Below, in pieces: positions 1-7,528 of a stretch of 52,985 bases of DNA. The first letter of the stretch is position 1; each line of letters begins with the position of its first letter. The DNA lies in the NCBI RefSeq assembly GCF_001475545.1, contig NZ_LDQC01000068.1:1-52985 (forward strand), given 5' to 3'. A program made the position numbers and the translations under genes. The notes below the pieces were generated by a model. The model was not told the DNA's origin. It searched no databases and worked only from the letters and a program-made list of their open reading frames with translations. The stretch is from Curtobacterium luteum. Lineage in GTDB: Bacteria; Actinomycetota; Actinomycetes; Actinomycetales; Microbacteriaceae.

Positions 1-46
1 CGCGGAACTGTCCGCCCAGCCGAGTCTCGGTTCGTGAGCACGTGAC

Positions 47-88
47 GGACGAGAGGCGCGGTGCGGGCTGGCACCGTGCCTCCCGTCC
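47..88. repeat. REP-like imperfect palindrome
   Basis: The arms GGACGAGAGGCGCGGTGC (47-64) and GCACCGTGCCTCCCGTCC (71-88) pair with two mismatches around a six-base loop. The same GGACGGGAGGC core recurs at 5520, 30988, 40505 and 49194. This copy lies just past the end of the leftward membrane-protein gene and could act as its terminator. No T-run follows. Confidence 0.7.
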
Positions 89-102
89 GCAGGTCGGTCG
101 CG

Positions 103-1185
103 TCAGCGACGGCGGGTCGCGTCCTCGACCTCGCCGACGAGCTCCTCGAGGATGTCCTCGAGGAAGAGCACGCCGAGCGTGCGCCCCTCGGCGTCGAACG
201 CCCGCGCCACGTGACGACCGGCGCCCCGCATGGTCGCGAGGGCGTCCTCGAGGTCGGTCTCGGTGTACAGCGAGATGAGCTGCCGGATGCGCTTCGGCGG
301 CACCGGGTCGTCGTACTCGTCCGGGCGCAGGTCGATGACGTCCTTCACGTGCACGTAGCCCGTGGGGGAGCCGTCGTCGCCGACGAGCACGTACCGGGAG
401 AACCCGCGCTGCGCCACCGCCCGCTCGACGTCGCCGGGGGTGGCGTCCTCGGGCAGGGTCACGAGTTCGGCCATCGGCACCGCGATGTCCTTGACCTGCT
501 TCTCCGTGAACTCGAACGCCATCCGGAGCGTGCCACCGTTGTCCACGAGGGTGCCCTCGCGGCGGGACTGCTCGACGATCGTCTGCACCTCTTCGACGGT
601 GAAGGCGCTGACGGCCTCGTCCTTCGGCTCGACCTTGAACAACCGGAGCACGCCGTTCGCCGCCTCGTTGAGACCGACGACGACCCAGTGCAGCCCGTGG
701 CCGATGTACCAGAGCGTCGGCACGAGCATGAGCGCCGCGCGGTCGGGCATCGAGAAGGAGATGTTCTTCGGCACCATCTCGCCGAACACGACGTGCAGGA
801 ACGACACGAGCAGCAGCGTGAAGACGAACGCGACGACGCCGATGACCTCGACGCTCCACCCGGTGAGGTGCAGCGGCCCCTCGAGCAGGTGGTGGATCGC
901 CGGCTCGGAGACGTTGAGGATGAGCAGCGAGCAGACCGTGATGCCGAGCTGGGTGGTGGCGAGCATGCGGGTGGCGTGCTCCATCGCCCAGAGGGTCATC
1001 TGGGCGGCCTTCGACCCGGCCTCGGCCCGCGGCTCGATCTGCGACCGTCGTGCGGAGATCACGGCGAACTCGGCGGCGACGAAGTAGGCGTTGCCGAGCA
1101 GCAGCACGACGAGCCAGAAGATGCCCCACCAGTCGGAGGCGGAGGAGGCGGACTCGCCGGCGGCGAGGACGGTGACGGTGGTCAT
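103..1185 (-). CDS. CNNM/HlyC-family membrane protein with CBS pair
   Basis: This 360-residue protein has a DUF21 (CNNM) transmembrane domain at about residues 20-190, with helices near 21-41, 76-92 and 112-134 and the family signature GEMVPKN at 135-141. A CBS-pair region follows at about 215-345 (ending FLEDILEELVGEVED). The family includes Mg2+/Co2+ efflux proteins and so-called hemolysin C proteins; divalent-cation transport is the best guess. It lacks the CorC/HlyC C-terminal domain of its neighbour. Its ATG overlaps the stop codon of the upstream gene by four bases (ATGA at 1182-1185), so the two paralogues are translationally coupled and may form a heterodimer. Confidence 0.88.
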   Translation of the reverse strand: MTTVTVLAAGESASSASDWWGIFWLVVLLLGNAYFVAAEFAVISARRSQIEPRAEAGSKAAQMTLWAMEHATRMLATTQLGITVCSLLILNVSEPAIHHLLEGPLHLTGWSVEVIGVVAFVFTLLLVSFLHVVFGEMVPKNISFSMPDRAALMLVPTLWYIGHGLHWVVVGLNEAANGVLRLFKVEPKDEAVSAFTVEEVQTIVEQSRREGTLVDNGGTLRMAFEFTEKQVKDIAVPMAELVTLPEDATPGDVERAVAQRGFSRYVLVGDDGSPTGYVHVKDVIDLRPDEYDDPVPPKRIRQLISLYTETDLEDALATMRGAGRHVARAFDAEGRTLGVLFLEDILEELVGEVEDATRRR

Positions 1186-2600
1186 CGGGTGCCGCCCTTC
1201 GTGGTCGTGCGGGTGGTCGTGCTGTCGACGGTCGGCGTGGACTTCGTCGCGGGGATGATGATCGCGGTCGCGGGGGACTGCGCGGCGGGCTCGGACGGTG
1301 GGGGCGCGGTCGGTGTGTACCGGATCCGGTCGACTCGGCGGCCGTCCAGGCGCTCGACGCGGAACACGCCGCCGTCGATGGGGACCTCGTCACCGACGAC
1401 GGGCAGGCGCCCGAGCGTCGACATGACGAACCCGCCGACGGTCTCGTACGGACCGTCCTCCGGCACCCGGACCCCGGCGCGGTCCTCGAGCTCGTCGGGG
1501 CGGAGGAGCCCGGGGAACGTCAGCCAGCCGCGGGAACGGACGACGTCGATGCGGGCGCGGTCGTGCTCGTCGGACACCTCGCCGACGATCTCCTCGACGA
1601 GGTCCTCGAGCGTGACGACCCCGGCGGTGCCGCCGTACTCGTCGACGACGATGACCATCTGGTAGCCGCGGCTCCGGACCTCGGCGAGCAGGGCGTCCCC
1701 TGGCATGGTCTCGGGTACGCGCTCGGCATCGGTCATGAGCGCGCCGACGGGGACCTCGGGGCGCTTCTCGCGGGGGACGGCGACCGCCTGCTTGACGTGC
1801 ACGATGCCGACGACGTCGTCGGCGTCCTCCTCGATGACGGGGAACCGGCTGAAACCGGTCCTCCGGGCGAGGGCGAGGACGGCCTCGGCGGACTCGGACA
1901 CCCGGATGGTGGACAGGCGCGGCCGCGGCGTCATGACCTCGCCCGCGTCGAGCTCGGAGAACGAGATGGTCCGTTCGAGGAGGGTCGCGGTGTCCTGCTC
2001 GAGGGAGCCCTCGGACGCGGACCGGCGGAGCAGCGAGGTGAGCTCCTCCGCGCTGCGGGCTCCGGACAGCTCTTCCTGGGGCTCGATCCCCATCGACCGC
2101 AGCACGGCGTTCGCGGTGCCGTTGAGGACCGCGACCGCGGGCTTGAACACCGTCGTGAACGCGATCTGCAGCGGGACGACGATCTTGGCCGTCTGCAGCG
2201 GCAGCGCGAGCGCGAAGTTCTTCGGGACGAGCTCACCGAGGATCATCGAGAGCAGCGTCGCGATGACGAGTGCCACGATCGATCCGACCGTCTCGACCAC
2301 GGCCTCGGGCAGCTGCATCGCGAGGAACGGCGCCTCGAGCAGCGTCGCGATCGACGGTTCGAGCAGGTACCCGGTGAGCAGCGTGGTCAGCGTGATGCCG
2401 AGCTGCGCGCTGGAGAGGTGCGTCGAGGTGACCTTCAGCGCACCGATGACCGGCGTGAGGCCGGACTCGCCCCGGTCGCGACGGGCCTCGACCTCGGCGC
2501 GGTCGAGGTTCACGAGCGCGAACTCAGACGCGACGAAGACACCGGTGCCGAGCGTCAGCAGGATGCCACCGATCAGCATGACGACGTCGATCGGACTCAT
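1182..2600 (-). CDS. CNNM/HlyC-family membrane protein with CorC_HlyC domain
   Basis: This 472-residue paralogue of the downstream gene has an N-terminal DUF21 membrane domain (helices near residues 5-30, 65-82 and 103-121; signature GELVPKN at 122-128). A CBS pair follows at about 210-335, containing VVDEYGGTAGVV and LEDLVEEIVGEV. A transporter-associated CorC_HlyC domain lies at about 345-430, and the tail is low-complexity Thr/Pro. The role is probably divalent-cation export or homeostasis at the plasma membrane. The ATG start has a GGGTGAAGA ribosome site upstream, and a possible -10 (TACGAT) lies near 2704-2709. It is the first gene of a two-gene operon. Confidence 0.9.
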   Translation of the reverse strand: MSPIDVVMLIGGILLTLGTGVFVASEFALVNLDRAEVEARRDRGESGLTPVIGALKVTSTHLSSAQLGITLTTLLTGYLLEPSIATLLEAPFLAMQLPEAVVETVGSIVALVIATLLSMILGELVPKNFALALPLQTAKIVVPLQIAFTTVFKPAVAVLNGTANAVLRSMGIEPQEELSGARSAEELTSLLRRSASEGSLEQDTATLLERTISFSELDAGEVMTPRPRLSTIRVSESAEAVLALARRTGFSRFPVIEEDADDVVGIVHVKQAVAVPREKRPEVPVGALMTDAERVPETMPGDALLAEVRSRGYQMVIVVDEYGGTAGVVTLEDLVEEIVGEVSDEHDRARIDVVRSRGWLTFPGLLRPDELEDRAGVRVPEDGPYETVGGFVMSTLGRLPVVGDEVPIDGGVFRVERLDGRRVDRIRYTPTAPPPSEPAAQSPATAIIIPATKSTPTVDSTTTRTTTKGGTR

Positions 2601-2749
2601 TCTTCACCCCCCGGACCGTGCGGGGAGGAGCTGCTCACCGTGTGAGCGGCGGATGAGTGGGAGGGCGAAGAGGCATTCGGAGGATCGTCCACAGTGCCCA
2701 TCATCGTACCGGGTGGGCGTCGGGAAGCCGAGAGGACGTACAGGACGGG

Positions 2750-3832
2750 TCAGGCGGTCACCCGGGCCCGGTGGTACTGCTGCGGCTCGTAGTCCACACG
2801 CACCCCGAGCTCCACCGCCGCGCGCAGGGCGAACGACGGGTCGCGGAGGAACTCCCGGCCGACCATGACGACGTCGGCCTGCCCGGTCGCGACGACCTGC
2901 TCTGCCTGGAACGCCTCCGAGATCATCCCGACCGCGATCGTCCCGATCCCCGCCTCGCGCTTGACCGCCGCGGCGAACGGCACCTGGTAGCCCGGGCCGA
3001 CGGGGATCGGCGCGCTCGACACGTTCCCGCCCGTCGAGACGTCGGCGAGGTCGGCGCCGTGCTCGGCCGCCCACCGCGCGACCTGCACGGTCTCGTCGAG
3101 CGTCAGGCCGCCGTCGACCCAGTCGGTCGCGGAGAACCGGACGACGACCGGGAAGCCCTCGCCGACCTCGGCGCGGACGGCGTCGAGCACCTCGAGGAGC
3201 GCGCGGGCGCGGTTCTCGAGCGATCCGCCGTAGTGGTCCTCGCGGTGGTTCGACAGCGGGGAGAGGAACTGGTGCAGCAGGTAGCCGTGCGCGGCGTGGA
3301 GCTCGACGAGGTCGAAGCCGGCGTCGACCGCGCGACGGGCGGCTGCGGCGAAGGACAGTGCGACGACCCGGACGTCCTCGGCCGCGAGCTCGCGGGGCTC
3401 GGCGTAGCCGTCGAAGGCATCCGCCGAGGGGGCGACGGTCTGCCAACCGCCCTGCTCGACCGGCACCGATCCGTGCTCGGACTCCCACGGGCGGAAGGTC
3501 GAGGCCTTGCGGCCGGCGTGTGCCAGCTGGATGCCGGCGGCCGCGCCCTGCGAGTGGACGAAGTCGACGATCGGACGGAACGCGTCGCGCTGCTCGTCGT
3601 TCCAGAGCCCGAGGTCCTGCGGGCTGATCCGCCCCTCGGGGACGACGCCCGTGGCCTCGACCACGACCGCGCCGGCGCCGCCCTTCGCGAACGACCCGAG
3701 GTGCACGAGGTGCCACGGGGTCGGGACGCCGTCCTGGGCCTCGACCGAGTACTGGCACATCGGGGACACCCAGATGCGGTTGCGGACGGTGAGGTCGCGG
3801 ATGGTGATCGGCTCGAACAGGACGTGCGTCAC
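2750..3832 (-). CDS. NADH:flavin oxidoreductase, Old Yellow Enzyme family (YqjM-like)
   Basis: This 360-residue FMN-dependent ene-reductase has a TIM-barrel fold. Signatures seen are SPMCQYS near the N-terminus, QLAHAGRKAS, the substrate-binding HAAHGYLLHQFLSP with NHREDHYGGSLENR, and the FMN-phosphate-binding region near VGREFLRDP. The short thermophilic-like (YqjM) class fits the CQYS motif and the length. It would reduce activated C=C bonds with NAD(P)H; the physiological substrate is unknown. The start is a GTG at 3832 that overlaps the stop of the upstream HAD gene (GTGA), so the two are translationally coupled. Confidence 0.92.
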   Translation of the reverse strand: MTHVLFEPITIRDLTVRNRIWVSPMCQYSVEAQDGVPTPWHLVHLGSFAKGGAGAVVVEATGVVPEGRISPQDLGLWNDEQRDAFRPIVDFVHSQGAAAGIQLAHAGRKASTFRPWESEHGSVPVEQGGWQTVAPSADAFDGYAEPRELAAEDVRVVALSFAAAARRAVDAGFDLVELHAAHGYLLHQFLSPLSNHREDHYGGSLENRARALLEVLDAVRAEVGEGFPVVVRFSATDWVDGGLTLDETVQVARWAAEHGADLADVSTGGNVSSAPIPVGPGYQVPFAAAVKREAGIGTIAVGMISEAFQAEQVVATGQADVVMVGREFLRDPSFALRAAVELGVRVDYEPQQYHRARVTA

Positions 3833-4464
3833 GCGGGTGCTCCTTCGACGGTCGCCGCCAGGTCCTGCAGGAAGGTCCGCAGGCCGGCGGGGGACGTGTA
3901 GTGGTGGCCGACCGCCCCGATCGCTTCCGCGCCGGCGGCGTTCTCGGCCCTGTTGTCGACGAACACCATCTGCTCGGGTGTGATTCCCAGTCGGTCGCAG
4001 GTGTCGCGGTAGATGGACGGGTCGGGCTTGAGCACGTGGTCCTCGGCGCTCACGACGACGGTCTCGAACAGCGACCCCATCGGCGACCGGCGGTACGGGT
4101 CGCCGAAGTCGAACCCGGCGTTCGAGAGCAGCGCCAGCCGGGTGCCGGCGTCGTGCAGCTCCTCGACGATCGCGAGGGTCTCCGGCTCGACCTCGAACCA
4201 GCCGGTGAAGTCGATCGCCCAGAACCGGTGCACGTCCGTGACGCTCCAGGTCCGGCCGACGCGCGCACCGATGGCCCGCCAGTACGCGAGCACCGACAGG
4301 TCCCCGCGGTCGAGGTCGTGCCGGAGCTCCTGGTAGACGGGGAACAGCTCGTCCGCGGGCACACCGGTCGCGGCGACGAGGGCGTCCCGCGACGCGTGCG
4401 GCGTCCTGCTGATCACCTCCCCGTAGTCGAAGACCACGACGCGACCGGGGAGGAACAGACTCAT
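3829..4464 (-). CDS. HAD-superfamily hydrolase (subfamily IA-like)
   Basis: This 211-residue phosphatase-like protein has motif I FDYGEVIS, in which the usual second aspartate is glycine, as in the epoxide-hydrolase-like HAD branch. Motif II is LALLSNAG, motif III includes KPDPSIY, and motif IV is VFVDNRAENAAGA. The substrate cannot be told from sequence. The ATG at 4464 is only 24 bp from the divergent nnrD start. On the minus strand a TACGGT hexamer (4477-4472) ends seven bases before the ATG, so the mRNA is probably leaderless. The stop overlaps the next gene (OYE). Confidence 0.88.
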   Translation of the reverse strand: MSLFLPGRVVVFDYGEVISRTPHASRDALVAATGVPADELFPVYQELRHDLDRGDLSVLAYWRAIGARVGRTWSVTDVHRFWAIDFTGWFEVEPETLAIVEELHDAGTRLALLSNAGFDFGDPYRRSPMGSLFETVVVSAEDHVLKPDPSIYRDTCDRLGITPEQMVFVDNRAENAAGAEAIGAVGHHYTSPAGLRTFLQDLAATVEGAPA

Positions 4465-4488
4465 GCACCCCACCGTACTGTCGGGACG
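4465..4488. promoter_or_regulatory. 24-bp divergent leaderless promoter
   Basis: Between the HAD start (4464, minus) and the nnrD start (4489, plus) there are 24 bp. A minus-strand -10 TACGGT (4477-4472) and a plus-strand -10 TACTGT (4476-4481) share the central TA, and each lies seven bases from its start codon. There is no room for a ribosome site on either side, so both transcripts are probably leaderless. Inferred from spacing. Confidence 0.6.
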
Positions 4489-5355
4489 ATGAGCGATCCC
4501 GTGCCCTTCCGACCGTCCGACGCCGCCCCGTGGATCACCGTGCCGCACGGGGAGTCCACGAAGTACCGCCGCGGGGTCCTCGGCGTCGCGACCGGCTCCG
4601 ACCGGTACCCGGGGGCGGCCGTCCTCGGTGTCGACGCGGCCGTGCACACCGGCGTCGGCATGGTCCGGTACGTCGGCCCGGACCGCGCGACCGACCACGT
4701 CCTCACCCGTCGTCCCGAGGTCGTGTCCGGCGTCGGCCGGGTGCAGGCGTGGCTCGTCGGCTCCGGCATCTCCGCCCCGTCGCTCGACGACCTCGACGCA
4801 TCCACCGCCGACGCCTTCCGGCACGCCTCCGACGACGGCGTCCCGGTGGTCGTCGACGCCGGCGCGATCCCGCTCGTCGACCTCGGCCCGCTCGCCGTGC
4901 TCACCCCGCACGCCGGCGAGGCCGCGTCCCTCCTCGGCGAGTCCCGTGAGGACGTCGAGGCGGACCCGGCCGCCGCGGCACTCCGCGCCGCCCGGCAGAC
5001 CGGCAGCGTCGTGCTCCTCAAGGGCGAGCAGACCCACGTCGTGACGCCCGACGGCGCCGTCGCGCTCGTCGCGTCCTCCGCGACGCCGTGGCTCGCGACC
5101 GCGGGCGCCGGGGACGCCCTGGGGGGCGTGCTCGGCGCGCTCGTCGCCGCACGGCAGGGCCTCGCCGAGTCCGCGGACCGGCGGCTCGAGCCGTCGGACC
5201 TGGCGCACCTCGCGGCGACGGCGGCCGTCGTGCACGGGCTCGCGGCGCGCCGCGCCTCGCGTGGCGGCCCGTTCCCGATCACCGGGCTGATCGAACGGGT
5301 GAGCGGCGTCGTCCGGGACCTCGCGGTCGACGGCGACGCGGAGGAACCGCGGTAG
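4489..5355 (+). CDS. nnrD: ADP/ATP-dependent NAD(P)H-hydrate dehydratase
   Basis: This 288-residue protein belongs to the YjeF C-terminal (ribokinase-like) family, which repairs hydrated NAD(P)H. Seen features are YRRGVLGVATGSDRYPGAAVL near the N-terminus, GMVRYVGP, the conserved LTPHAGEAASLLG, VLLKGEQTHVV and the nucleotide-binding TAGAGDALGGVLGAL near residue 205. The YjeF epimerase domain is absent, so this is the stand-alone dehydratase form. The ATG was chosen because TACTGT lies seven bases upstream (leaderless) and because the N-terminus matches the family. Confidence 0.9.
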   Translation: MSDPVPFRPSDAAPWITVPHGESTKYRRGVLGVATGSDRYPGAAVLGVDAAVHTGVGMVRYVGPDRATDHVLTRRPEVVSGVGRVQAWLVGSGISAPSLDDLDASTADAFRHASDDGVPVVVDAGAIPLVDLGPLAVLTPHAGEAASLLGESREDVEADPAAAALRAARQTGSVVLLKGEQTHVVTPDGAVALVASSATPWLATAGAGDALGGVLGALVAARQGLAESADRRLEPSDLAHLAATAAVVHGLAARRASRGGPFPITGLIERVSGVVRDLAVDGDAEEPR

Positions 5356-5381
5356 CCGCCCGGCACGAGGTGCCGCTGCCC

Positions 5382-5421
5382 GACGACGGATCCGCTGTCG
5401 GACGACAGCGGATCCGTCGTC
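5382..5421. terminator. Perfect 18-bp inverted repeat with GGAC loop
   Basis: Arms GACGACGGATCCGCTGTC (5382-5399) and GACAGCGGATCCGTCGTC (5404-5421) are exact complements with a four-base loop. It lies 27 bp after the nnrD stop and is its likely terminator, although no T-run follows. The rest of 5356-5628 holds a REP-like palindrome and the promoter of the next gene. Confidence 0.65.
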
Positions 5422-5519
5422 CGTTGCAGACGCGGGCAGCCCGTGGCGACGAGGACCGACGTCGCGGTCGTCGCACGACAGCGGGCAGGTCGTTCCGCTG
5501 CGGTGGACGCGAGCACACG

Positions 5520-5565
5520 ACGGCCGGGAGGCACGGGTCGGGCCCGCACCGCGCCTCCCGGCCGT
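5520..5565. repeat. REP-like palindrome
   Basis: Arms ACGGCCGGGAGGC (5520-5532) and GCCTCCCGGCCGT (5553-5565) are perfect complements. It is a member of the GGAGGC...GCCTCC intergenic family seen elsewhere in the window. Confidence 0.65.
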
Positions 5566-5628
5566 CATCCGGTCACCTCCGACGCCCTTGTCGGCGTTCC
5601 CGCACGGCTGGGTCGGTACGCTCGTCCG

Positions 5629-6927
5629 GTGCAGCGGAGAGCCTGGGTCGAGCCCGTCCTGTTCGGCGCGGCGTTCGTCGCCGTCCACGCCGTGCTGTGG
5701 TGGCTCACGACGACCTCCGGCAACCTGCCGCTCGGCGACGTGACGATCACCTACCGTCGCTGGATCGAGACCGGTCAGCAGTCACACGTCTGGGTCGGCG
5801 TCGACCAGGTGTGGGTGTACCCGATCCTCGCGATCGTCCCGATGGCCGCGGCGGCGCTCGGCGGTGTCGCGTCGATCGGGACCGGGTGGCTCGTCCTCAT
5901 GGTGCTGCTCGACGCCGTCGTCTGCGTGGTGCTCTGGCGGTTCCGGGCCCGCGTCGGCGCCGTCCGGATCCGCGTGGTCTGGTGGTGGCTCGTCTTCCTG
6001 CTCGCCCTGGGTCCGATCGCGCTCGGCCGCATCGACACGGTGGCGACCGTCCTCGCGCTCGCCGGGCTCGCGTTCGTGGTGTGCCGGCCGGCGGTCGCGT
6101 CGGTGCTGTTCACGCTCGCGGCGTGGACCAAGGTGTGGCCGGCGGCGCTCGTCGGGGTCCTCGTGCTCCTGCGTCGCGGACACCGACGCGGCGTGCTCGC
6201 GGGTGCCCTCGTGACGACCGCGCTCATCGTGCTCGTCGACGTGCTGTACGGCGGTGCAGCGTACCTGTTCTCGTTCGTCGGGCAGCAGAGCGGCCGTGCC
6301 CTCCAGATCGAGTCGCCGCTCGCGACGCCCTTCATGTGGGCGGCGGCCTTCCGTGCGCCCGGTGCGGCCGTGTACTACGACCGGGAGATCCTGACGTTCG
6401 AGGTGTCCGGCGCCGGGACCCACGCCGCCGCCGCGGTGTCGACGCCGCTCATGGCGCTCGTCGTGCTCGCCGGGGTGGTCCTCGCGCTCCTGGCCGTGCG
6501 GCGCGGCGCACCCCGGACGCAGGCGGCGCCGCTCCTCGCGCTCGTGCTCGTCGCCGCGCTCGTCGCGACGAACAAGGTGGGGTCGCCGCAGTACATCGGT
6601 TGGTTCGCGGTCCCCGTGGTGTGGGGCCTCGTCGCCGGACGGGCGAGCGCACGGCGCTTCCTGCCGATCGCGCTGCTCGCGCTGCCGACGGCGTTCCTGA
6701 CGCAAATGATCTACCCCGGGTACTACGACCAGGTCCTCACCGTGCAGCCGTGGATCCTCGTGGTGCTGACGCTCCGGAACGTGCTCGAGGTCGTCCTGCT
6801 CGTGTGGGGGATCGTCGGACTGGTGCGGCTCGGGTCGGGCGCCTCGTTGTCGGGTGCCTCGTCGTCGGGCGGCCCGTCCTCGGGCGCGGCGCGCTCGGTG
6901 CGTCAGCGGGGCAGGATGGACGCATGA
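5629..6927 (+). CDS. GT87-like polytopic membrane glycosyltransferase
   Basis: This is a 432-residue integral membrane protein with roughly ten hydrophobic helices and a first periplasmic loop containing GDVTITYRRW, typical of the DUF2029/GT87 polyprenol-phosphate-sugar-dependent mannosyltransferase family. WTKVWPAALVGVLVLLRRGH and NKVGSPQYIGWF also match conserved family regions. The likely role is adding mannose or another sugar to a cell-envelope glycan or lipid; the acceptor is unknown. The start is GTG at 5629 because TACGCT (5617-5622) lies six bases upstream, giving a leaderless mRNA. The stop overlaps the thiamine-binding gene start (ATGA at 6924-6927), so the two are coupled. Confidence 0.82.
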   Translation: MQRRAWVEPVLFGAAFVAVHAVLWWLTTTSGNLPLGDVTITYRRWIETGQQSHVWVGVDQVWVYPILAIVPMAAAALGGVASIGTGWLVLMVLLDAVVCVVLWRFRARVGAVRIRVVWWWLVFLLALGPIALGRIDTVATVLALAGLAFVVCRPAVASVLFTLAAWTKVWPAALVGVLVLLRRGHRRGVLAGALVTTALIVLVDVLYGGAAYLFSFVGQQSGRALQIESPLATPFMWAAAFRAPGAAVYYDREILTFEVSGAGTHAAAAVSTPLMALVVLAGVVLALLAVRRGAPRTQAAPLLALVLVAALVATNKVGSPQYIGWFAVPVVWGLVAGRASARRFLPIALLALPTAFLTQMIYPGYYDQVLTVQPWILVVLTLRNVLEVVLLVWGIVGLVRLGSGASLSGASSSGGPSSGAARSVRQRGRMDA

Positions 6928-7069
6928 TCGTCGCGTTCTCCGTCGCACCGTCCGGTGGTCCCGCCGCAACCGAGGACGGCTCCGTGCTCGACGCCGTGGC
7001 CGCCGCGGTCCGGGTCGTCCGCGAGAGCGGTCTCCCGAACCGCACCTCGTCGATGTTCACCGAGCTCGA

Positions 7070-7074
7070 GGGGA
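7070..7074 (+). repeat. Left attachment core (attL)
   Basis: GGGGA occurs here and again at 16203-16207. Joining host sequence left of this copy to host sequence right of the other restores an uninterrupted reading frame (ELEG then EWDE). Flanks differ on the element side, as expected for a serine integrase, which recognises non-identical attB and attP and shares only a short core. The exact crossover dinucleotide cannot be fixed within the five bases. Confidence 0.8.
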
Positions 7075-7097
7075 CGAGAGTAGCGCAAATGGACATG

Positions 7098-7104
7098 AAG
7101 GAGG
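7098..7104 (+). promoter_or_regulatory. Strong ribosome site of the element-borne thiamine-binding gene
   Basis: AAGGAGG ends seven bases before the ATG at 7112. It lies inside the element but within the truncated host frame, so ribosomes finishing that frame at 7112 can re-initiate here. Confidence 0.75.
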
Positions 7105-7111
7105 CCGCGTG

Positions 7112-7417
7112 ATGCTAGTCGCGTTCAGCGTTTCACCGAGTGGCAACGGCCGCGAGGACGGCTCGGTGCACGACGCCGTTGCGGCGGCCGTCCGGATCGT
7201 GCGCGAGAGCGGGCTCCCGAATCGCACGACGTCGATGTTTACGGAGATCGAGGGTCCGGACTGGGACTCGGTGATGGACGTCGTCAAGCGGGCGACGGAG
7301 GCGGTCGCACCGTTCGGGAGCCGCGTGTCGCTCGTGCTGAAGGCAGACATTCGCCCGGGCTACTCCGGCGAGCTCGACGCGAAGGTACAGCGTCTCGAAG
7401 CGGAGCTCGACAGTTAG
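7112..7417 (+). CDS. MTH1187-family thiamine-binding protein, intact element-borne replacement copy
   Basis: This 101-residue protein covers the whole family domain (MLVAFSVSPSGNG to the C-terminal AKVQRLEAELDS). It parallels the split host protein along its full length, with about four in five residues identical by eye, and has AT-richer codons, so it is a diverged homologue and not a recent duplication. Family members are small ferredoxin-fold proteins that bind thiamine or HMP-like ligands. The ATG overlaps the stop of the truncated host frame, with AAGGAGG seven bases upstream. It has no visible promoter of its own and probably depends on the host operon. GTG at 7109 is in the same frame but lies closer to the ribosome site. 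Confidence 0.92.
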   Translation: MLVAFSVSPSGNGREDGSVHDAVAAAVRIVRESGLPNRTTSMFTEIEGPDWDSVMDVVKRATEAVAPFGSRVSLVLKADIRPGYSGELDAKVQRLEAELDS

Positions 7418-7528
7418 GAGCGGAGTCATCTGATGCCAGAGGTGCGGGGTCGTTGCTGTTGCAGCGACCCGCGGCTCGGAAGGCGCGGCTCGAAGCCGAC
7501 TTCAAAAATCAGGTGGCAGGGTGTCATT

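Larger units (their letters stand above)
6924..7112 (+). pseudogene. 5' fragment of host MTH1187-family thiamine-binding protein
   Basis: The first 50 residues (MIVAFSVAPSGG ... SSMFTELEG) are the N-terminal half of the Thiamine_BP (UPF0045, PF01910) family. After the glycine at the GGGGA core (7070-7074) the frame runs into element DNA, adds TRVAQMDMKEAA and stops at 7110-7112. The missing half, beginning EWDEVMDVVKR, is found 9.1 kb away at 16203-16364. The ATG overlaps the GT87-like gene stop, so this truncated frame is still translated from the host operon. Its TGA overlaps the ATG of the element-borne copy (TGATG). Confidence 0.93.

Noticed and set aside
6900-7110. tRNA gene as the element's attachment site
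   Set aside because: No tRNA-like cloverleaf or conserved T-arm sequence is seen at either end; the target is a protein gene.
7433-7528. N-terminal extension of the 181-residue cargo protein
   Set aside because: The added residues are Cys/Arg-rich and unlike the rest; ATG 7529 gives a better protein start.
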